Below, in pieces: positions 33,401-45,400 of a stretch of DNA of 64,000 nucleotides (positions are counted from its first letter, which is position 1; each line of letters opens with the position of its first letter). The notes under the pieces are model-generated. The model saw only the letters and a list, made by a program, of their open reading frames with translations, had not been told where the DNA came from and searched no databases. Source of the stretch: Buxus sempervirens (lineage: Eukaryota; Streptophyta; Magnoliopsida; Buxales; Buxaceae); NCBI GenBank assembly GCA_947561395.2, contig OX387184.1, forward strand, positions 42,274,766 through 42,338,765. The letters run 5' to 3'. Position numbers and translations under genes: made by a program.

Positions 33401-36400
33401 GTATCGCAGAACTGACCAGAACGCAGAAGCGACGCTGGCAGCGACAGCAAGCTAAGAGACGATACCAGGAACAGAGTACTGGATCATCCGAGCCATATTG
33501 GTCGTCTAGGTTTGTTGCCAAAAGACGCATTCCGAAGCCACAAAGGCTCAAAAAGAGCCCGCCTGATTCACCAATCCCTCCAGACACCACGCCCGAGCAC
33601 AATTCCAATGCAGTGACCGAAAGGTTGGTTTCGGACGAAGAGTTGACAGACAATTTCGCCGGAGGAGAGGGAGAACAATTGTTAGTTGAACAAATGTTAA
33701 CAGAGTACAGTAGAATCTCAACTCCGTCTACGGTAGAAATAACAGAGGAATTGACGTTCGAAAATCCCAAAGACGAGATCAGTGAGTCGCTGAGTCAACC
33801 TCCATTGAGTGCGGATGCATCAATCGCCGAAATCTGTTTCGGTTGGATGCCCCCGATACCACTTGACTGTCATATGGTCCTCACTTTACCTATGACTTTT
33901 GGGGCCAGCATGGAGTTACCACGTTTAGAGGAGATCCAGGAGGAGGAAGACCCAGTAGCTTTGTATGTGATTGATCCAGAACATCTCGAAGAAGAGAAAA
34001 AAGATCAGAAACCGGCCGATGGTGACAAAATCGGTCTGGTGGGAGAGGTATGTTTCGTTGAACCATCCTTAACCATGACTCAACATCTGAAACCTTTATT
34101 TATAAAGGCACACATGAACGGGATCCCTATCAATAGAATTCTAATTGATAATGGAGCAGCAATAAATTTCATCCCAATATCCACATTGAAGAAATTAGGT
34201 AAGTCTTATTCGGATTTAATTTCTTCCAAGATCACCGTCACTAACTTTGCAGGAGGTATTACAGGAACTAGAGGAATCCTCCCAATCGAACTAACGGTTG
34301 GGACACGGCAGTCTCTTACGGCATTCTTCGTAATTGAATCATCCGCCGGATACAACGCATTGCTGGGAAGAGATTGGATCCATTCGAACAAATGTGTACC
34401 ATCTTCTTTGCACCAATCGTTGCTGTTTTGGAAGGATGGCAAGACCGAAGAAGTAAAAGCCGACCAGCGGCCATTTGCCGTGGATTCCAATGCCGCACAT
34501 GCATCCCTTTATAACGAAGGGGTAAAACCAATTTCATTTAGTGGATATGACAAGAATGGACAGCCGATCACTTCAAGTTCGGCTATACTACAAACGGCGC
34601 AACTACAGATTACAGAAGTAGCCGCAGTCGCCGAACTCAAAGAACTACCAAATGATGGTTAAACCATCAGAAGTCGCAGAAGCCGTCGTAAGAAAGATGA
34701 CGGCTTACATGCAGGAAGAAAAGATAGGGAAGTTGCAGCAGGAACAAGAATGGCTGGAAAACGGCGAGATAATGATAAACTCGGCCGAATTCATTAATGA
34801 ACAAGAGGATGAAAGGGTACTAAACCGGAATGAGATTACTCTCGCCGACCTACAAGCAGCACCAGCCAAATTAGAAGACCTGAAGGTAGATACCCAAGAT
34901 CCATTAGAAGAAATCAACCTGGGGACAGAGGCGGAAAAGAAGCCTGTTTTCATAAGTAAGCTATTACCACCTTCGGTCAGACAAGAAATGAGACTATTGT
35001 TAACCGAATATTCGGACTGTTTCGCCTGGACTTATCAAGAGATGCCAGGATTGGACCGAAGAATGGTAGAACACAGGCTCCCTATCAAGCCAGAATTTAA
35101 ACCATTCAGACAACCTTCAAGAAGGATGGGTGACGACGTGGTATGTAAAGTGAAGGTTGAAATAGAACGGCTTTTATCAGCCGGGTTTATTAGGCCGATA
35201 CGATATGCCGAGTGGCTTTCAAACGTTGTACCCGTAATTAAAAAGAATGGTCAAATTAGGGTATGTATTGACTTCCGCAATCTGAATTCTGCAACGCCCA
35301 AGGACGAATATCCAATGCCGATCGCAGACCTCTTAGTTGATAATGCATCACGGCATAAGTTTTTGTCATTTATGGACGGCCACTCCGGATATAATCAAAT
35401 CTTTATTGCCGAGGAAGATGTAGCTAAAACGGCGTTTCGATGCCCAGGAGCATTAGGAACTTATTGTTGGGTGGTTATGCCGTTCGGATTAAAGAATGCT
35501 GGCGCAACCTATCAAAGGGCAATGAATCTTATCTTCCATGACATGATCGGTCAAATACTTGAGGTATATATTGACGATGTTGTGATAAAGTCTCAGACCG
35601 AAATGGGCCACTTGCAGCATTTAAAGAAGGTTTTTGAACGACTTCGTAAGTACAGTTTGAAAATGAATCCATTAAAGTGTGCTTTTGGTGTATCGGCCGG
35701 AAATTTCCTAGGCTTTCTCGTACACCAGAGAGGAATCGAGGTCGATAAAAATAAGGCAAAATCGGTCATAGAGGCCAAACCACCAGCCAATAGGAAACAG
35801 CTACAAAGGTTGCTCGGCCAGGTGAATTTCTTGAGAAGATTCATTTCAAACCTGGCCGGGAAGATCAGGGTCCTATCCCCATTATTGAAAATCAAGAATA
35901 CTGAAGAGTTTATCTGGAATGAAGACCATCAAGCCGCTTTTGAAAGCATCAAACAATATTTGGCAACCCCACCGGTTTTGGTGCCACCTTCAAAAGAACG
36001 GCCGCTAAAACTTTATATAGCGGCTTCGAGCGATTCAGTTGGAGTCTTGTTGGCCCAAGAGAACGATCAAGGATATGAGCAGGCCATTTATTACCTCAGT
36101 AGATTCCTGACTCCAGTGGAAGAAAGGTACACTAATCTAGAGAAGTTGTGTCTAACACTCTATTATGCAGCTACCAAATTACGACATTATCTCCTGTCGG
36201 CCAAAGAAATTTTCGTCATAGCAGCCACTGACGTGGTCAAGTACATGCTCACTCGGCCTACGGTGAGTGGTAGACTCGGAAAATGGACCCTGACTCTGAT
36301 GGAATTCGACTTTAAATATGTACCGCAGAAAGCGGTAAAGGGACAAGCATTGGCCGATTTTTTGGCCGATCATCCATCTAGTGTGCAGGAAAAAGAATTG

Positions 36401-39400
36401 GATATCCCAGTATTTCATGCCAGTTTTTGTTATGCCGAATTCCAACCATGGACATTGGAATTTGATGGCTCAAAAACAGAGTTTGCTTCTGGGATCGGAG
36501 TAGTAATAACTTCACCTACTGGTGACAAGCACGAACATGCATTTCAGCTTGAAGAATTATCAACAAACAATCAGGCAGAGTTTGAAGCTACAATTATAGG
36601 GTTGGAAATTCTATGGGAAATGGGTGCTAGAGCAGTTAATATTGTTGGAGATTCCCAACTCGTCTTGAAGCAAATGGAGGGCATATATAACTGCAATAGC
36701 GAGTCATTAGTGTTGTTGCTACGAAGGGCGAGATTCTTGGCCCAGCAGTTCAATAGAATTGAATTCGAACATCGGCCAAGGAAGGAAAACTATCAAGCTA
36801 ATGAACTGGCCCAGTTGGCATCTGGACTCAGACTGCGCGATTCAGTTAGAACGGTGACCATACAATCTCTCCCCAACTCCGAGAAAAGACCATTTCTGGT
36901 AGATTCACTAGCATGTTGTAACCAGACAATAAGACAGGATTGGAGAGGTGAGATCTGGGGATATCTTAAAGATCCTACGATAAAGACTAGCAGATCGACC
37001 AAAAGGAAAGCTGCCAACTATTTTATTCTGGGCGATGAGCTATATAAAAAGAGTATTGAGGACATCCCACTTAGATGTGTCAACCCAACAGAAGCCATGT
37101 TAATAATGGCCGAAGTACACGAAGGGATTTGTGGCGCACACCAAGCAGGAGTCAAAATGCGATGGTTATTACGTCGGCATGGTTATTACTGGCCGTCAAT
37201 CTTGAAAGATTGTCAGATGTTCGCTGTAGGATGTCAAGAATGTCAGAAACATGGACCAGTTCAGAGGGTGCCGGCATTCGAATTGCAAACCATAGTCAAG
37301 CCATGGCCCTTCAGAGGTTGGGCAATGGATTTGATCGGAAAAGTGTATCCTCCTTCGACCGGTCTACACAACTTCATCATAGTGGCCACCGATTACTTCA
37401 CCAAATGGGTAGAAGCCAAACCTTTGAAAAAAGTGGAACAATCGGATGTGATTGAGTTTATCAGAGAACAGATAATTCACAGATACGGTATCCCCGAAAC
37501 CATTACGACCGATTCAGGTACCGTTTTTGTAGGACAAGAAGTGACTGAATTTGCCAAAACATATGGCATCAGAATGATTCAATCTACACCCTATTACGCA
37601 CAGGCAAATGGACAAGCTGAAGCCACGAATAAGGTGTTAAAAAATATCCTAAGAAAGATGATTGAGGATAAGCCAAGAAGTTGGCATAAACTCTTATCTG
37701 AAGCATTGTGGGCGTATCGAATGTCTTACAAGACGTCTATTGGAACTACCCCTTTTGCCTTAACCTTCGGTCATGAGGCAGTTATTCCGGCCGAAATCAC
37801 GGTCAAATCATTAAGGGTGGCTATTCAGAATAATTTCACTCCCAAGGATTACACGGAAGCAATGTTAGTTGAATTAGAAGACTTGGGAGAGATGAGGAGG
37901 CTAGCCCTGGATCGGCAGAGAGCCCTCAAGCAAAGGATTGCAAGATCCTATAATCGCCGAGTAAAACACAAATCATTCGCTCAAGGAGATTTAGTGTGGA
38001 AAACCCTGCTGCCAATAGGGAAAAAGGATTCTTTGTATGGAAAATGGTCCCCCACGTGGGAAGGACCATTACAAGTCAGCAAGGTATTGCCCGGGGGGGT
38101 ATACCATATACAGTCTTTGGATGGCCAAGAAAAGAAGATTATCAACGGCCAGTTTTTGAAACGGTACTTTCCCACTCTATGGGAAAGCCGCGAAATCAAT
38201 AACCAACCTGAGGAAAATCAGGAATAAAATAAAATATCTACTGTTCGGTACCTGCAACGCCAAATAAATGGCATTGTCAAATCGAGGAGCCGACATACAG
38301 TGCGGATTAGACCAAAATAGGAAATCTTTTCGAGATTCGCTCAGACCCATTGATCTTCTTTCTAACGATCGGTCTATAAATACTAAGGCAATGCTCGCCA
38401 TTCTTTCAAGAAAGGAAAGAAGAGAAGAGATGGCGAAAGATCAAAAGCCGACGACGGAGACTATCGGAGAAGAAGAAGTCAACAAAGCCGATGACTTCAT
38501 GAGGATGGGCGGGATCGGAAAAGGCGACTCTACTCTCGCTGACCCCATCACGGTAAGTGTTCTCCCACCGAGTTCTGGGTAAAGACGAGAGTTCTCTCCT
38601 CCGACCAGCATTTACGCTGGTCGGAATAGTCGCCATCCCCCCCTCTTTCCTCTTGCCCCTTTGAAGGAATTGGCCCTCACTCACACCATCTATGGTTGGA
38701 GTGCGGAGCAATTTCAGGGGCATATCGGCCCCGGTTGTATTATCATACCCCGGCTGATACATCTGGCCTTGATTGTATGAAAGAGCCAGAAGAGCTCGGC
38801 TTTGGTTGTATGAAAGATCAATGTTGAAATAAAAACATTCTTATTTTGTTTGTTTAGTTCTAATCTTTCTATGACGAGCAGTAGATATGAAATAAAACGA
38901 GTATGTTACGCATCCAAAAAGCATGCAAAAAACTACCGTTTAATAAAAGCCGAGGAGTCGGCTGAATAAAGTTTAAAATGCCAGCCATATGGCATTATCA
39001 TAAAAAGTGAATACCGAACAAACGGTATGATTGTTTAGAAAAGGTTTTATAACCTTACCTTTCGAACCAAGTCTGAAATCGGGCATGATCACACTTCGCC
39101 CGCTCCAATAATAATTGCATCTCAGCTCGACGCACCTCCACTTCCCTTTCATCCCTCATATGCTCCTCCAAACGGTGACGGCTCGATTCGATCAGCAGCA
39201 TCTGAGTCTGGATAGATTCTTTAAGATGATGTTCCTCAGATTGTAGCCGAGATAAGTCGTCCGAAGCAGTATCTGATGGGTCACCAGCAATAGAGCCCTG
39301 GCCAAGAGAATTTTTATGAAGAGACCACCTCAAAGTTTCCAAATGGAGATTATGACCATATACAGCACGAATTTTTTGGCGAAAATCGGAACATCTCACG

Positions 39401-42400
39401 TTGACAGAACGGAGAAAGTCCATGGCTTCCCTTAGCTGCGGCACAGCACTATAAAAACCAAGCATGGACATCAGCCGATCTCCGGTTGAATGATCCCCGC
39501 GAGAATTCATCACTACGGCTCTGCATATCAACAACCGAACTTCTGACAATTCTTCGTCAGAAAGTTCTTCAGGCCGACGAAGAACAAAGGAGCGGAGTTC
39601 GTTCCAACTGTCAAAATCCGAAAGAAATGCTGGACGAAGGTCATGAAACTCTGGAGATGAAAGACAACGGTCTACTTCCATGAAGCAAAACCTGACAAAT
39701 CCGAAGCAAGTACCAGGGAGGGGTCTATAATTTTCTTCCTTGGCCACAGGAATTTTTGGCTCAGAAGGTAATTCACCAGAAGAAGAACCAGAGGACGCAG
39801 CACCAGGCACAGTGGATGGACCAGCTTCATCAACCACGGGACGAGGGAAGAAAGGAGCCGGCTTAGATGCACTAGGCAACGGATCGGTCGAAGGAGTGAC
39901 AAATCGAGTTGAGGTTGGGGGACTAGCATAATGAAATGCACGAGGAGGAGTCGGCATGGGAGTTGATCTACCACTACTCCCGGAATGAACTGGAGGCCCA
40001 TGCTGAGGACGAAATAAATCGATGTCTTCTTCCTCGTCCGAAGAATTGTCAGCCACGACGACACGCTCACCTGGATGCTGAACTCGGAGTCGCAAACTGG
40101 AACGAGTGACGTAAGCACGACCATCCGATACCTCACCAATCTTCCGTTTTTTCAAAGGCGACTGTTTGGAAGAAGGGTTGCTCCGACTGGCAGAAACCTT
40201 GGAAGGTCGCCGCCAGTTAAAGGTGACCGACGTCTCGACTTTCTTTTTCTTGCTCTTCACATTGGAGGATCGAGGATCATCTAATAAAGAAAAAGAAAGT
40301 CAGGCGCGACTGAATAAAGAAGATCAATTTATATAAAAACATAAAAGAAAGTTACCTGGGTAACGGGCCTCATAATACCCGCGGAGTTTGCCTATACTCG
40401 CTATATCGACCGCATTCGGTCGAAATAGCGCAGTATACGACTCTGCATCAAGCCGGACAAAGTCAGAGTAAAGCTGAGACCACCATCGACGAAAGGAAGG
40501 TTCAACTGAGGATTCCCGGGGAAGAGGATAATTGCGGAAGCGATCAGAAAGATCGCGGAACCGAGAAGTTTCTAATGACAGGTAACTAGGGCTCAAAACA
40601 GACCGAGAGCCACCATTGGTAGATGAAAACACCACCAGAGGAATGCCTTGGCCATAACCAAGTTGCCGACTGACGAAATGCGGCAGATATATTTCCACCC
40701 CTTCTCTTCTAGAAGTGGCAGGAGCATCTCGGTTATGCAAGCCAAAAGGAAGCTCATGGGCAATAAGAAAACTGGCCGTAGCACGTCGGCGAGCTTCTGG
40801 AGAAGAATTGATGGCGGCATAAAGGGGAGAGCCATGAAATTGGTCTAGAGAAAAGTGATGGAATAAAGGAGGATTATTTTCCTGTAGACCTACCAGGAAG
40901 AAATCAAGAACAGCCGTGAAAGACAATTGAATAGGTGTTGCGGTAAGCCAGCGACGGTCGGCATAGTAATAATTAGGAAAAGGGTTGTCTACGGCTGTAC
41001 AGAAAAAGCCGGGAAAGTATTCATAAAACCAGAATTGTAAAAACCAAAGAGGGCCACTGGCAACCCCTAATCGGCCGGAAGACAGACTGTGTAAACCACG
41101 GTAGACCTGGCTGAGAAAGAAAGGGGCTAGAGCCAAACGGCGACCATGGGCCAGGGCTACCGCAATACCGGCAAACTCCTTTACCATCTGAGCAGATGGG
41201 CCACAGCAGAAAAAATGGCAAAGAAAAAACAGCAAGAAAGAGCAATGCTCTTGAAGGGAAGGAGGATTATCGGTATTTGAAACTCGCTCAGCACGGACAA
41301 AGGTGCCGAAAGCAGAAGAAGCATGAGCGGTGTTAAAAACAGAAGATGAGAAAACGGACAGGGTAGAATCTACTTCTTCCCCAAGGACCGAAAGACCTGT
41401 GATGCAGCAAACATCCAACAGGGTCGGGGTCATAGGCCCATGGTAAAAGGAGAAGGTGTTGGAACCCCGACACCAGAAAAATGAGGCCACCCCAAGCAAA
41501 ATAGGATTGAAGGGAATGTAGAAGGTGGAATAGAAGATCATCTCCGCCAAACCTAGCCTAACCCAGGTCTCCATATAATAAGACCGTAAACGCTCAACCC
41601 ATTTGTTCCACTCAGGGGAACACTTAGGCCAGGAGCGAGGAAGAGTAATCAGATTACCCCATCTCACAGGATCAGAGGCGCTGATCAAGTGGTAGGAAGA
41701 GTGCAGGACCTTTGGAGCCTTTTCCGTCTCGTCATCAGTGCATGGACCAAGAACAGGACCATCCTCACCATCAAGGAACAGATTCAAGTCGTTAGGGTTG
41801 TCGTCCGCCATGATCGATACCAGAAATCAGAGAAGAAAAGCTCGAAGGAAGAAGAAGACGAAACGAAACAAGGAAACGTCTGCAGGAAGAAGAGCTCGTA
41901 ATGATTCAAAATATCGAGAAAGGCGTTGATAAGACTGTTGTCTTCCCGAAAAAGATGTTGATAGTACGATCGCCTTCCCGAAGAAATCGAAACGGCGGCT
42001 CGATATCTTCTCGAAAATAGCGTTTTTAAGGGTAAAGATCATACGGATGAATCAAATTGAAAAGATGACTTTGTCGAAAAAGGAGCCGATTCTGACGGCT
42101 AGGACAGTTGTCAAAATGGATTCCAAAAAAGAGTTTAATTCATTAAATGCTTTACAAAGAAGTATTTAAAATGGCAGAATATATACGGTCAAAAGACTCT
42201 TGGGCAGACCGTCTTTCTTCAACCAAAGTGGACCGAAGCAGAGAGGAACCTCGAGCCAACTCTATCTCCGATTTCAGCTCGTGGGAGATCTCGATGCACT
42301 GACGGGTCTTCTCTTTCAAGGTGTCATCAATAGAGTTATGTGTACGAAGAAGTTCCTCCCGTTGATTTACAAGATCAGACCTTCTAGATTGAAACTCAGC

Positions 42401-45400
42401 AATTTGACGGTCGACCGCCGAAATGTCATCATCAATAATATTTATACGGTGGGCCGCATCAGTAAACTGATGATGACAAATCTCGCGCTCATTCCTCAAC
42501 TGTTGCAAAAGTTGATATCGACCATCAACAGAGTCGGCCGTATTACTCATTTCATGTAATTTGGCCGAAAGATGGTCAAAGACAACTTTATAAGGGTAAA
42601 GGAGAGTAAGTTGAGAGAACACCGATTTGACATCAGGAGATACAGAAGACAGATCCCGAAGCTGTGCAGCCAATGCCATTACACGGGTAAGAGTCTCTTC
42701 GGAAATACCAATTATTCCTGGAGAGAGGAGGCGAGTAATCTCCGATCGGATACTCGTTGGAGATAAGGGCTCAGATAAGCCATCCGATGAGAGAGTAGAA
42801 CAGACATCGTTCAATATAGTGTCCAATCGGCCATCACCAGGGAGTGATCCCGCAGCAAAAGAAGGAATAAGCGATGAACTGGAACTCCCCAAGTCGTTAA
42901 GCTTTTGCTTCGACCGACCAATATCAACTTCCGCTGCTGTAACAGGAGAATCAGAAGGAATATCGGCCAAGGCAGAAGGGCCGGAAGGCCCAATAGAAAT
43001 AGTAGACGTTGCAATCCCAACTACCGGTAAGGCAGCACTCTGCTCATATCCAGGAGGTAAGTCGGGAGACGGACTTCTTTCTGAAGAAACCTCTTGAACG
43101 GATAAATGCTCCTGACCTTCAGCAAGTGCTAAAGGGGCTGCTGCAGCAACACTACCAGGAGAATCCAATGCTTCGGTAGGAACAGAGAAATTGGCCGAAT
43201 CAAAAACTGACATGGGATCAACAACCAGATCCGAAGAAGATTCCATGACATTGGAAGAAAAAGCAGTTGGACCCGAGGAACTCGAAGCCTAGAAGAATGA
43301 GGTGTCAGAAAGAAAAATCAAACTAAGAAGATGAGCAATAAAGATTCAGTACCTTCCGAGGACGCCGTCGTAGTGGGACATCATCGGGATCCTCATCATC
43401 TTCATACGGGACAATCGAGAGAGGACATTCTGGTGACAACGCATCATCTTCGGCCAATTCCCCGGAAGGAGAAGCATGAGCCTCCAAGGTAAGAAACGGC
43501 GTTTCACCGGGTGGCCGAATAGCTGAACTGATATCTTCTTGGACAGGTTCAGGCAAAAGTTCAAATGGACTAGCCTCCAAAGCTAGAGGCGGAACTTTAC
43601 CTAATGACAGAAAAACTGAGTGAACATCAAGCGGATCAGAAACAAGAAAGATAAGAATATACCTTCTTGGACAGGTGAAGCCGGAGGCTCAAACAGACCC
43701 ATCCTTTCCAGATAATAATCGGCCGAATAACAGCAGATATTGTTCCACAAAGATTTCCACCAAACATGGAAATCACTGCGACAGTCGTGATGACGAGGAA
43801 GAAAGGGAAGTCGAAATTCAACGGCAGTAACTCTATAAGCATCTTCCATGTCGGCAGCCTCTGCTACAGTGACAGACGGCCGATCAACAGATTTGGCATT
43901 AATTGTGAACAAACCATCTATATCAAATAAGGGGATCCTCTGTTCACATTGAAATTGCCGGCCGACACAATTGGGTAAGTATACTTCATACCCCGGTTTC
44001 TTGTTAATTGACTTCACAGCATAATTTAAATTTCGAGCCTTCAGAAAACTGGCCCAGATGAGATGCTACTCGTCAGTTATGTCATCCACCATTGAAAGGA
44101 AACCGGGAGAATTTGCGGAAACTTCAAAAGGAGGGGTAGGAAAATTATGAAGATTGAAAAAGAAACGGAAACATTCAGAAAAAGATAGAACAGCTGGAGT
44201 GGCAGCCAAACAGGCGTGGCCACCAAAATCAGAAGGCATGTTGGGAGGGATTGGTACTTGAGCATAAAACTGGGAAGGAAAATAGTGATAAGCCCAAAAT
44301 TGGAGAAACCACAATGGCCCCCCAGGATTCTGAAGGGAGCCATGAACGAACTCTTGAAGTGAACGGTATAAAACCGATAAAAAGTAAGGAGCAAGGGCAA
44401 CTTCATACTCACCCAGAATTAACTTGACCAATGAGTAATACTCTTTGGTAACTGCTTGAGCCTTGGAACAGAACACAAAGTTGCAGAAAAAATAAAGAAG
44501 AAAGTAGAAGTGTTCCACCTCATCTGCATAAGCTGGAGGCCGAAATTTGGCACAATCCTTGATGTAGGACCGATAAGAAGAATGAATTGAAGTTGGTGGA
44601 GATTCGCTCTCTGACGGTGGAGGTTCATTCTCAGACAACACAATACCTTTTGGCCGAGAAGATCGTGCCTTCTTGAAAGCCCTGTTATTCTTCGTTGAGG
44701 GTTGCTTTCGTTTCTTTTCTACCTCTTTCCCTTTGTCACCCACTTCCATCGGAGGTAAATGCTGGTAATCCTTAAGGTCCGCCATACCGACCCGGATCTC
44801 ATGACCAGTCGCGAAGAAACCAGTAATAAAGCAGACATCCATGACAGTAGGAGTCATCATTCCGCAGGGGAAATTGAAGGTGTTGGTATGAGTATTCCAG
44901 AATGAAATCATGGCGCAGAGAAGATCACGATTGCAGGGAATAGAGTGACACGAAAAGATAATCATGTCATAAATACCTGTCTTACGCCAAACAACGGCAA
45001 AACGATCCTTCATGCGGTCAACCCAAGCTTTCCATTCAGGGTAAGCAGTCGGCCAATTTCGAAAGCGAAGAGGTAGATGGAGATTCTCTTCGTCAGTAAA
45101 GAGTAAAGGGCCCCTCACTTTCTCAGTCGGGGCCTCCAAAGGAGCATTACTGGCACAAATGAAGGGGCCTACAGATATCGAGTTGCCGAAAACTTCGACT
45201 GTAGAAGGATAGTGTATGAGAGTGCCCGCCATTGAAGACAAAGAGGAAGAAAAGACAAACAGCCAAAAAGAAAGAGTAAAGTAAAATCTCGGCTGTGGTA
45301 CTTTATAGAAGGCGAAATCCGAAAGGTTTCATCATTACGATCGTAGGGAAACGGCGCGATCTTTTCACATCAAACGACGGACAAATTTTGAAAAACCCAA

